Shown: piece by piece, positions 27,767 to 35,604 of the stretch
Layout of the letters: every line of letters starts with the position of its first letter
Numbering within the stretch: the stretch's first letter is position 1
Assembly (NCBI GenBank): GCA_017308475.1
Contig: JAFKEU010000011.1
Coordinates: forward strand, 1-64,000
Length of the DNA: 64,000 bases
Reading direction: 5' to 3'
DNA from: Alphaproteobacteria bacterium
GTDB taxonomy: Bacteria; Pseudomonadota; Alphaproteobacteria; Micropepsales; Micropepsaceae
Position numbers and translations under genes: made by a program
The notes under the pieces: model-generated
Database searches by the model: none
The model's input: only the letters and a program-made list of their open reading frames with translations
Told to the model about the DNA's origin: nothing

Positions 27767-29010
27767 CGGCTCCCGTAAAGATCGCCATGCCCTTCGACGC
27801 CGAAGCCGTCCGCGCCCGGTTCCCGATCCTGTCGCGCACCGTCTATGGCAAGAAGCTGGTCTATCTGGACAGCGGCGCATCGGCCCAGAAGCCCGATGTG
27901 GTGCTGGATGCCATGCGCGATTTCGCCCAAAGCGAATATGCCAATGTCCACCGCGGCGTGCATTTCCTCTCCGCCGCCGCCACCGACCGCTACGAGGCCG
28001 CGCGCCGCACGGTGCAGAAATTCCTGAACGCCGCGCGCGAGGATGAGATCGTCTTCACCAAGGGCGGGACCGAGGCGATCAACCTGGTTGCCTACAGCCA
28101 TCTGATGCCCACCATCCAGCCGGGCGACGAGATCGTGCTGTCGGTGATGGAACATCACTCCAACATCGTGCCCTGGCATTTTCTGCGCGAGCGCTGCGGT
28201 GCGGTGCTGCACTGGGTGGACGTGGCCGATGACGGCAGCCTGGATGTCGAATCGCTGGACGGCGCGATCGGGCCGAAGACGAAACTGGTCGCCATCACCC
28301 ATATGTCCAATGTGCTGGGCACGGTGACGCCGCTGAAGGAAATCATTGCGCGCGCGCATGCCAAGGGCGTGCCGGTGCTGGCCGATGGCTGCCAGGGCGC
28401 GGTGCACGAAATCGTCGATGTGCAGGCGCTGGACATCGACTTTTATGTCCTCACCGGTCACAAGCTTTACGGTCCCACCGGCATTGGCGCGCTCTATGCC
28501 AGGCGCGCGCACCTGAAGGCCATGCGCCCCTTCAATGGCGGGGGCGAGATGATCCGCGAAGTCATGAAGGACCGCATCACCTATGCCGATCCGCCGGCGC
28601 GGTTCGAGGCGGGCACCCCGCCCATCATCGAGGCGGCGGGCCTTGGCGCGGCGCTGGACTGGTTGATGGGCCTTGACCGCGCGGCAGTCGCGGCGCACGA
28701 ACACGATCTGCTCTCCTTCGCGCGCGAGCAGGTAAGCCAGTTCAACTGGCTGCGGGTGATCGGCGATGCGCCGGGCAAGGGCGCGATCCTGTCCTTCGAG
28801 GCCGACGGCATGCACGCCCATGACCTGGCCACCATCCTGGACCGCGAAGGCGTGGCGGTGCGCGCCGGCCATCACTGCGCCCAGGTGCTGATGGAGCGCT
28901 TTAACGTCACCTCCACCACCCGCGCCAGCTTCGCGCTCTACAACACCAGGGCCGATGTCGATGCCCTGGTGGCCGGGCTGGCCAAGGCGCGCGAGGTGCT
29001 TCATGGATAA
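27763..29010 (+). CDS. sufS: Cysteine desulfurase SufS
   Basis: Group II PLP-dependent cysteine desulfurase feeding the SUF scaffold. 415 aa from MTAPVKIAMPFDAEAVRARF. YLDSGASAQKP and ANVHRGVHFLSAAATDRYE near the N-terminus; the PLP lysine in VLTGHKLYGPTGIG; RFEAGTPPIIE; and the catalytic cysteine in RAGHHCAQVLM, the short-loop arrangement of SufS. The gene overlaps sufU by 8 bp. SufS normally needs a sulfur-accepting partner; here that is SufU rather than SufE. Confidence 0.96.
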   Translation: MTAPVKIAMPFDAEAVRARFPILSRTVYGKKLVYLDSGASAQKPDVVLDAMRDFAQSEYANVHRGVHFLSAAATDRYEAARRTVQKFLNAAREDEIVFTKGGTEAINLVAYSHLMPTIQPGDEIVLSVMEHHSNIVPWHFLRERCGAVLHWVDVADDGSLDVESLDGAIGPKTKLVAITHMSNVLGTVTPLKEIIARAHAKGVPVLADGCQGAVHEIVDVQALDIDFYVLTGHKLYGPTGIGALYARRAHLKAMRPFNGGGEMIREVMKDRITYADPPARFEAGTPPIIEAAGLGAALDWLMGLDRAAVAAHEHDLLSFAREQVSQFNWLRVIGDAPGKGAILSFEADGMHAHDLATILDREGVAVRAGHHCAQVLMERFNVTSTTRASFALYNTRADVDALVAGLAKAREVLHG

Positions 29011-29467
29011 CGCGCTGCGCGAACTCTATCAGGAAGTGATCCTGGATCACTCGCGTCATCCGCGCCATTACGGCGCCATGGCCGGCGCCAGCCACAAGGC
29101 GGAAGGCTATAATCCGCTCTGCGGCGACCGGGTGACCGTCTATCTGAATCTGGATGCCGACGGCCGCGTGGCCGACATCGCCTTCGAAGGCAAGGGCTGC
29201 GCCATCAGTCAGGCCAGCGCCTCGATGATGGCCGCCCTATTGAAGGGCCGCACGAAAGAAGACGCCGAAAAGCTGATGGAAGGCTTTCTGCACCTGGTCA
29301 GGGGCGAGGACGCGCCGGGCCTGTCTGATGACGACCGCGAAACGCTGGAAGTGATGGGCGGGATCAGCGAATTTCCCATGCGGGTGAAGTGCGCGACCCT
29401 GGCCTGGCATACATTCAGGAATGCTGTCGAAGAGGGCAGAATGGCAACGGAGGAGGGCGCGGCATGA
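29003..29467 (+). CDS. sufU: SufU-type sulfur acceptor / NifU-like protein
   Basis: 154 aa. Contains three conserved cysteines in SufU context: NPLCGDRV with the adjacent Asp, GKGCAISQAS and MRVKCATLAWHTF. The long segment between the second and third cysteine (GRTKEDAEKLMEGF ... GGISEFPMRVKC) is the SufU insertion absent from IscU. By family knowledge SufU takes persulfide sulfur from SufS through a zinc site and is not itself the main scaffold. It overlaps sufS upstream and sufT downstream (ATGA). Confidence 0.92.
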   Translation: MDNALRELYQEVILDHSRHPRHYGAMAGASHKAEGYNPLCGDRVTVYLNLDADGRVADIAFEGKGCAISQASASMMAALLKGRTKEDAEKLMEGFLHLVRGEDAPGLSDDDRETLEVMGGISEFPMRVKCATLAWHTFRNAVEEGRMATEEGAA

Positions 29468-29829
29468 GCGAGATCGCCCACAAGCCGGAAGCATCCGAAA
29501 GCATCGGCCTCGGCCCCCAGGAACTGGACGAATTCACCGGAAAGCTGGTCGGCGCGCTGAAGACCGTCTACGACCCGGAGATCCCGGTTGATATCTATGA
29601 GCTGGGACTTATCTATAAGGTGGACGTTTCCGACACCAAGGATGTCACCGTGGACATGACGCTGACCGCGCCCAACTGCCCGGTGGCCGGAGAGATGCCC
29701 GGCAACGTCAAGGCGGCGCTTGAAACCGTGGACGGCATCGGCGAGGTGACGGTCAACATGACTTTCGACCCGCCCTGGACGCCCGACCGCATGAGCGAAG
29801 AAGCCAAACTCGAACTGAACATGTACTGA
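29464..29829 (+). CDS. sufT: SufT, MIP18-family Fe-S maturation protein
   Basis: 121-aa DUF59 (MIP18-like) protein that helps maturation of iron-sulfur proteins, particularly when demand is high. It starts MSEIAHKPEAS; the core has TVYDPEIPVDIYELGLIY, DMTLTAPNCPVAGEMPG with the conserved cysteine, and NMTFDPPWTPDRMSEEAK. Start and stop overlap neighbouring genes (ATGA upstream, TGATG downstream), so it sits firmly in the operon. Confidence 0.94.
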   Translation: MSEIAHKPEASESIGLGPQELDEFTGKLVGALKTVYDPEIPVDIYELGLIYKVDVSDTKDVTVDMTLTAPNCPVAGEMPGNVKAALETVDGIGEVTVNMTFDPPWTPDRMSEEAKLELNMY

Positions 29830-30212
29830 TGGAAACGCAAGCCCCCGCCCGACCCCGCCGTGAACGTCCCAAGCCGGTCAAGCTGACCGAAGCCGCCGCC
29901 ATGCGCGTGCGCGAAATCATGACCGGCGCCGATGGCCGCTATCAGGGCGTGCGCGTGGGCGTGAAGAACGGCGGCTGCGCCGGCATGAGCTACACCATGG
30001 ATTATGCCGAGGACGCAAAGCCCTTCGAGGAAGTGGTGGAGGACAAGGGCGTGAAGATCTTCATTGACCCCAAGGCCATCCTGTTCCTGATCGGCACCGA
30101 GCTGGATTTCGTTCAGGAAAAACTGGGCGCGCGCTTTGTCTTCAACAACCCCAACCAGACATCCGCCTGCGGCTGCGGCGAGTCGGTCCAGATCACGCCG
30201 TCCCAGGCCTGA
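29829..30212 (+). CDS. sufA: A-type iron-sulfur carrier SufA
   Basis: 127-aa HesB/IscA-family carrier that receives clusters from SufBCD and passes them to apo-proteins. All three ligand cysteines are present: GVKNGGCAGMSYTMDY and the C-terminal SACGCGESV. The N-terminal 20 residues are basic and variable. It is the last gene of the iscR operon; the next gene converges 18 bp away, and no strong terminator is visible in that short space. Confidence 0.94.
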   Translation: METQAPARPRRERPKPVKLTEAAAMRVREIMTGADGRYQGVRVGVKNGGCAGMSYTMDYAEDAKPFEEVVEDKGVKIFIDPKAILFLIGTELDFVQEKLGARFVFNNPNQTSACGCGESVQITPSQA

Positions 30213-30230
30213 ACCCGGCATTGGCGATAA

Positions 30231-31283
30231 TCAGGCCGCGCTGGGCTCCAGCGCCGCCACGCGCGGATCATTCTGGTTGATCACCTGATTGCGCCCATGA
30301 TGCTTGGCGCCATAAAGGCAGGCATCGGCGCGGCGGATCGCGGCGTCGGCGCTTTCGCCCGGCATCAACTGGGCCACGCCGATCGAGATCGTGATGGTGC
30401 CCAGAACGTCGCCGGTGGATTTCTTGACCAGCTTCTTGGACTTCACCCCCTCGCGAATCTGGTTGGCCACGCGGGTTGCGGCGGCAAGGCCGGAGCCGCG
30501 CAGCAGCACGGCGAATTCCTCGCCGCCATAGCGGGCGGCGGTGTCCCGGCCCTTGACGTTCTCGGCCAGGCAGTTTGCCACCAGGCGCAGCACCTGGTCG
30601 CCGGTCTGGTGGCCCCAGGTGTCGTTGAAATTCTTGAAATGATCGATGTCGCACAGCAGCAGCGCCACCTCCTCCCCGCCGGCCGCGATCTGGTCCAGCG
30701 CCTGGTACATGGCGTCGTCGAACGCCTTGCGGTTGGCGATGCCGGTCAGGGGATCGGTCATGCTCTCCTTGCGGACATTGTCCAGCTTGGAGCGCAGTTC
30801 GCTGACCTGCTCGGATGATGCCTGCAACTCGCCTTCCAGGCTGCGGGTACGCACCTCCATGGCGCGGGTGGCGGCGACCAGCCGGTCGACCAGCGCGCGC
30901 AGGTCCGCTGGGCTGCGCTCTGCGCCCAATTCGCCCGTGGCCGCCGACAGCGCGTCCTTGTAGTTGCTGGTGTCGCGCGCCGACGCCTCCAGCTTTCCCA
31001 GCACATCGTCGATGACGCCGCGCATGTTGGCGCCAAGGTCTTCCATGGCGCGGGCTGCGCGCGCGCCCGACAGGCAGCGCAACCGCAGGTCCAGAAGGAT
31101 CTCGGGCGTGAAGGGGCGCCTGGCCGAGATCAGCGTCCCCATCGCCTGGGTGATCGCGGGGTTCTCGCCCGAGGCATAGGCATAGAACAGTTCGAAATTT
31201 TCCGGCGTGGCGATGACGCCGCATTCGCCCATCAGGGCCAGTGCGGTCTTGGCAAGAGCCTGTTCGCGTTCCGGTTTGTACAC
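30231..31283 (-). CDS. GGDEF diguanylate cyclase
   Basis: Makes cyclic di-GMP from two GTP. From GTG 31283 (YKPEREQALAKTALALMGE) the product is 350 aa; this start is inferred because the further upstream frame looks non-coding. The N-terminal part (to about 130) is a helical domain of unknown type that lacks membrane segments; residues about 140-185 form a coiled coil (RSLEGELQASSEQVSELRSKLDNV) leading into the catalytic domain. The active-site motif is GGEEF (RYGGEEFAVL), metal site LLLCDIDHFKNFND. The inhibitory RxxD site is KGRD here, so product inhibition may be weak. It converges with sufA and is not part of that operon. Confidence 0.92.
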   Translation of the reverse strand: MYKPEREQALAKTALALMGECGVIATPENFELFYAYASGENPAITQAMGTLISARRPFTPEILLDLRLRCLSGARAARAMEDLGANMRGVIDDVLGKLEASARDTSNYKDALSAATGELGAERSPADLRALVDRLVAATRAMEVRTRSLEGELQASSEQVSELRSKLDNVRKESMTDPLTGIANRKAFDDAMYQALDQIAAGGEEVALLLCDIDHFKNFNDTWGHQTGDQVLRLVANCLAENVKGRDTAARYGGEEFAVLLRGSGLAAATRVANQIREGVKSKKLVKKSTGDVLGTITISIGVAQLMPGESADAAIRRADACLYGAKHHGRNQVINQNDPRVAALEPSAA

Positions 31284-31453
31284 AACGATCCCCGTTCGGT
31301 TCGCGGGAAGATGATCCCGGCCCCCCTTGCGGCAATCGTGCACGCCGCATCGTAAAAAACCACTAAATGGCGAGCGCAAACACCCCGGATTCCGGCAGGA
31401 ATCGAGGCTTTTGGCGGCTCTTTCCCGCGCCGGGGCGGGTTGCTCCCGGCGGG

Positions 31454-33091
31454 CTATTCGGGCTGGGGCTCGGGCTTTTTCAGCGAGGCCGGCCGGAACA
31501 GGAAGGCCGGCAGCTGGCTGTGATCCACCGTCTCGGGCCGGGCGGCACGGGCATTGTGCTCGCGCTGGCTGCCGCGCTCGCTCCGCTCCCGGCGCGGCTT
31601 TTCGCGCGGCGGCCTGCCTGCCTGCTGGTTGTCCTGGGTTTCAGCACGGCGCTTTTCGACAGGCTTGCCGGGGGATGGATGGGACGGCACGGCGGCCACG
31701 GCCGTTTCGGGCTGCGGCGCCGTCGGCTCCATCGCGGCAACCTGGTCGTGATACTTGCCATCCGGCGGGCGGCGGTCACGCTGCTTGCCGTCGCGGCCAC
31801 GGCCCCTCTCGCCGCCGCGTCCGCCCTTGCCGCCATGACGATCGCCATCGCGGCGGGGACGCACATCCTCGCGGACCTCGATGTCCATCATTTCACGGCG
31901 GGTCAGGGTCTGGCCGGTGATTTTCTCGATCGCGTCGATGTATTTCTCGTCGCGCTTGCTGGCCAGCATATAGGTCAGGCCGCTGCGGCCGGCGCGGCCG
32001 GTGCGGCCGATGCGGTGGACATAGTCGTCGGCATGGATCGGCACGTCGAAATTGAAGACATGGCTGACGCTGGGCACGTCGAGGCCGCGCGCCGCCACAT
32101 CGGACGCCACCAGGATCTTCAGTTCACCGCTGCGAAACTTCTCCAGCGTCTTCATGCGCAGGCTCTGGTCCAGGTCGCCATGGATCGGCGAAGCGTCGAA
32201 GCCGTGCTTGGCCAGGCTCTTGGCCACGACATCGACATCGCGCTTGCGGTTGCAGAAGACGATGGCGTTGTTCAGCGTGGCGTCCGCCTCGCGGATCAGC
32301 CGGCGCAGCGCCTCGCGCTTGGCCCAGTCGTTCGCCGGGATCATCACCAGTTCCTGGGTGATGTTGGTGGCGGTGGTGGCAGGGCGCGAGACCTCGATGC
32401 GGGCGGGATTGTGCAGGAACTGGTCGGTCAGGCGCTGGATTTCCGGCGGCATCGTCGCCGAATAGAACAGGGTCTGGCGGGTGAAGGGCAGTTTCTTGCA
32501 GATTTCCTCGACGTCGGGAATGAAGCCCATGTCGAGCATGCGGTCGGCTTCGTCGATCACCAGGATGTTGACCTGGGAGAGCAGCAGGCGGCCGCGGTTG
32601 AAATGATCCATCAGGCGGCCGGGCGTGGCGATCAGCACATCGACGCCGCGGTCCAGCTTCTTGATCTGCTCGTCCATCGCCGTGCCGCCGATCAGCAGCG
32701 CGTGGGTGAGCTTGGTGTATTTGGCGTATTTGTCGAAGCTTTCCGACACCTGGTCGGCAAGTTCGCGGGTCGGCTCCAGCACCAATGCGCGGGGCATGCG
32801 CGCCTTGGCGCGGCCCTTGGACAGCATCTCGATCATGGGAAGGGTAAAGGAAGCAGTCTTGCCGGTGCCGGTCTGGGCGATGCCGATCACGTCGCGCCGC
32901 TGCATGGCCAGGGGAATCGTCCGCGCCTGGATGGGCGTTGGCGTGGTATAGCCGCTGTCGGCGACCGCCTTCAGGATTTCGTCGGAAAGGCCAAGGCCGT
33001 CGAAGCCTTCGACGGACGCTTCAGCCGAAGCGTTCGTGGTCACATTCTCGATTGGGGAAGAAGTCTCGGTATTTTCAATAACTTCACCCAT
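31454..33091 (-). CDS. DEAD-box RNA helicase
   Basis: ATP-dependent RNA helicase, likely in ribosome assembly, RNA decay or cold adaptation, RhlE/DeaD-like. About 545 aa from MGEVIENTETSS; earlier in-frame starts to 33214 exist, so the N-terminus is uncertain. Motifs in order: Q motif (GYTTPTPIQARTIPLA), I AQTGTGKT, Ia PTRELADQV, GG, Ib TPGRL, II DEAD, III SAT, IV IVFCNRKR, V ARGLD, VI HRIGRTGRAGR. The C-terminal tail of about 150 residues is Arg/Gly-rich then Pro-rich, an RNA-binding extension. With RNase E in the same window, a degradosome link is conceivable but not shown. Confidence 0.95.
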   Translation of the reverse strand: MGEVIENTETSSPIENVTTNASAEASVEGFDGLGLSDEILKAVADSGYTTPTPIQARTIPLAMQRRDVIGIAQTGTGKTASFTLPMIEMLSKGRAKARMPRALVLEPTRELADQVSESFDKYAKYTKLTHALLIGGTAMDEQIKKLDRGVDVLIATPGRLMDHFNRGRLLLSQVNILVIDEADRMLDMGFIPDVEEICKKLPFTRQTLFYSATMPPEIQRLTDQFLHNPARIEVSRPATTATNITQELVMIPANDWAKREALRRLIREADATLNNAIVFCNRKRDVDVVAKSLAKHGFDASPIHGDLDQSLRMKTLEKFRSGELKILVASDVAARGLDVPSVSHVFNFDVPIHADDYVHRIGRTGRAGRSGLTYMLASKRDEKYIDAIEKITGQTLTRREMMDIEVREDVRPRRDGDRHGGKGGRGGERGRGRDGKQRDRRPPDGKYHDQVAAMEPTAPQPETAVAAVPSHPSPGKPVEKRRAETQDNQQAGRPPREKPRRERSERGSQREHNARAARPETVDHSQLPAFLFRPASLKKPEPQPE

Positions 33092-33279
33092 TCCGGCTTC
33101 CGCGCCGGAGGTCGTCACACTGTTCGTAGCACGCTCCTGAAAAGGGGCGCTCGGTGTGGCGCCCAGGCCGCAGACACCCGGATTGGCGGTGCGGCTCTTA
33201 CCAGAGCGATACATAGGGATATTCGCTGAAAAAGCAAGGTCACGCGGCTAGAGTGCGACCGCAGGTGGGAACTTCCGGC

Positions 33280-35496
33280 ATGGCATTCTTGCGGATATGG
33301 ATATTGGCGGCGCTTTGCCTGGGCCTGTGGCTTTTGGCGGCCCATGGCCTTTACCGGCCGACGCCTGTCCCGGCCGGCGCGCCCCGTGAAACTTTCTCCG
33401 CCCTGCGCGCCGGCACTGTGCTGGGCAAGGTGCTGGGGCCGCAAAAGCCCCATCCCGCCGGTTCCCCGGAAAATGCCGCCGTGCACAGCCGTCTGCTGGA
33501 CGCGCTGGCCGGGCTGGGGGTGGACGCGCAGACCGGGACGACGATGAGCTGTTTCGGCGAGACGCGCTGGCACGCGGTCAGTTGCGGCACGGTCGGCAAC
33601 ATCTTTGCTGAGGTCACGCCGGGCCTGGGCGATCCGGTGCTGCTGATGGCGCATCTGGATTCGGTGGCGGCGGGTCCGGGCGCCTGCGACGACGGCTGCG
33701 GCGTCGCCACGCTGCTGGAGACGATCCGCGCGCTCAAGGCGTCGGGCTTTGCTGGGCGCCATCCGATCGATGTGCTGTTCACCGATGGGGAGGAGGGCGG
33801 AATGCTCGGCGCCGCCGCCTTCCTGCGCGCCGGAACGGTGCGCCCCCTGGCGGTGATCAATGTCGAGGCTCGCGGCAACCAGGGCCCCAGTTATCTTTTC
33901 CAGACCAGCCCCGGCAATGCACCACTGATCGATCTTTATGCGCGCAACGTTTCGCATTATGCGACTTCGTCGCTTTACGCCGAAATCTACAAGTACCTGC
34001 CCAACGACACCGACCTTACGCCTTTCCTGCAGGCGGGCGTCACGGGCTACAATTTCGCCCTGATCGGCAACATCGCCGCCTATCACACGCCGCTGGACGT
34101 GCGCGCCGGCATCGATCTTTCCGGCCTGCAACAGCATGGCGAGGCAGCTCTGGGGCTTTCCAGGGCGCTGGCGAACAGCGATGCCGGCGCGTTGAAGGGG
34201 GGCGAGGCGATCTATCTCGACATCTTGGGACGCTGGCTGCCGCGCCTGTCCGCGGGCTGGGCGCTGCCGCTGGCGATTGCCGCCTTTGTGCTGATCCTGG
34301 TGGCGGGAATGCTTCGGCGGCGCGATTTGCGCACGCCAGGGCGGCCGCTGCTCGCCCTGGCCATGCCGCCGCTGCTGCTGGCAGGATCGGTGGCGATGGG
34401 CTTTGCCCTGCACGGCCTGGCCGTCTGGATAGCGGGCACCGTCGATCCTTCCTTCGCCCATCCGGTCTGGCTCAGGCTTTCGCTGGGCTTCGGCGTGTGG
34501 GCGGTGGCGCTGGCGACGGCGCGCGGATCGGGCGCGGTCGCCTCCTGGGGCTGGATGGGCTGGCTTGCCATCGCCTGCGCGCTGCTGGCACCCGGCCTGT
34601 CGCCCTATTTCCTGTTTCCCGCGCTGGTCGCGGCTCCGCTGCTGCTGATCACCGCGCGCGGCGGGCGCGGACTGGCGCTGCTGATCGCGGCAATTCCGGC
34701 GCTGGTGATCTGGCTGCAGCTCAATGCCGGGACCGAGCCTTTGATGGGCCTGAAGGTCCATCCCATCTTCACCGTCACCGCCGCCTTCGCGCTGGTGCCG
34801 GTGCTGCCGCTGCTGGCGCCGGTGCGCGGGCCGGCATGGACGGCATCCTTCGCCGTCGCGCTGGTGCTGGCGCTGGGTCTTGCGGCCGTGGCCGGCATGG
34901 TGCCCGCCCACAGCCCCGCCGCGCCCGCGCGGATGAACATCACCTATCTGGAAAACCGCGGCAAAGCTGCCTGGCTGGTGAATGGCGATATCCCGCCGGA
35001 TTCGGCGATGGCCGCCGCAGCCGGTGCCACTTTCAGCGACGCGCCCGTGCGCATTCCCGGCCTGGGGCTGTCCGGCTATCTGGCGCCGGCGGGCGCGGCG
35101 AAAACGCCCGTGCCCGGCGCGGAGCTAGACACCCATACAAGCGGCGGCGTGGTGCTGACGATGCACGGCTCCGCCCAGGCCGATGGCATGATCCTCGATG
35201 TACCGGCGCGCGCCGGGCTCAAGTCGCTGTCGGTCGACGGCGTTCCGTCCGCGGCGTCGGGCAACACCATGATCCTTTGCCGCACGCCCGATTGCGCCCG
35301 TGCCCGTATCGTGCTGGACGGTGATTTCCGCAACGTGTGGCTGCGCTTCGCGGAGGTCCGCCGCGGTCTTCCGCCCAGGGGCGCGCTGCTGTCGGGAGCA
35401 AGGCCGCGCGACGCGGTGCCCTCGGGCCAGGGCGATCAGACGGTGATCGGCGGCAGCATCGGCCTGGTCGCCCCGGGCCGCCAGCCGTTGCACTAG
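33280..35496 (+). CDS. M28 metallopeptidase with multi-pass membrane domain
   Basis: 738 aa from MAFLRIWILAAL, with AGGTGGGA about 9 bases upstream. A membrane anchor (about 4-22) is followed by a zinc aminopeptidase domain (about 40-310) with ligands in LLMAHLDSVA, CDDGCGVAT, DGEEGGMLGA, NVEARG and AAYHTPLD. Then about seven or eight hydrophobic helices (about 320-560) and a soluble C-terminal domain of about 165 residues. This layout recalls eukaryotic ER/vacuolar membrane M28 proteins (ERMP1, Pff1) rather than the usual soluble bacterial aminopeptidase. The peptidase domain should face the periplasm. Substrate unknown. It is divergent from the helicase and converges on parE. Confidence 0.88.
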   Translation: MAFLRIWILAALCLGLWLLAAHGLYRPTPVPAGAPRETFSALRAGTVLGKVLGPQKPHPAGSPENAAVHSRLLDALAGLGVDAQTGTTMSCFGETRWHAVSCGTVGNIFAEVTPGLGDPVLLMAHLDSVAAGPGACDDGCGVATLLETIRALKASGFAGRHPIDVLFTDGEEGGMLGAAAFLRAGTVRPLAVINVEARGNQGPSYLFQTSPGNAPLIDLYARNVSHYATSSLYAEIYKYLPNDTDLTPFLQAGVTGYNFALIGNIAAYHTPLDVRAGIDLSGLQQHGEAALGLSRALANSDAGALKGGEAIYLDILGRWLPRLSAGWALPLAIAAFVLILVAGMLRRRDLRTPGRPLLALAMPPLLLAGSVAMGFALHGLAVWIAGTVDPSFAHPVWLRLSLGFGVWAVALATARGSGAVASWGWMGWLAIACALLAPGLSPYFLFPALVAAPLLLITARGGRGLALLIAAIPALVIWLQLNAGTEPLMGLKVHPIFTVTAAFALVPVLPLLAPVRGPAWTASFAVALVLALGLAAVAGMVPAHSPAAPARMNITYLENRGKAAWLVNGDIPPDSAMAAAAGATFSDAPVRIPGLGLSGYLAPAGAAKTPVPGAELDTHTSGGVVLTMHGSAQADGMILDVPARAGLKSLSVDGVPSAASGNTMILCRTPDCARARIVLDGDFRNVWLRFAEVRRGLPPRGALLSGARPRDAVPSGQGDQTVIGGSIGLVAPGRQPLH

Positions 35497-35498
35497 CG

Positions 35499-35534
35499 GA
35501 TCAGATGTCGATGGCCTCGGCGGCGAACTCTGCG
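35499..35534 (-). pseudogene. Duplicated 3' tail of parE
   Basis: 36 bases that match the true parE 3' end (35603-35638) with two mismatches, 104 bp away. On the minus strand they encode AEFAAEAIDI and stop, the exact last ten residues of ParE. The sequence upstream in that frame (toward 35600) is not parE, so only the tail was duplicated, or an older second end was left behind when the gene was rebuilt. Confidence 0.75.
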
Positions 35535-35604
35535 GGAGCGTCGGCCAGCCCGCAGGGCGTCCGGCCGCGCGACCATCATAAAACGGTGGCAGAACGACTG
35601 TCGA

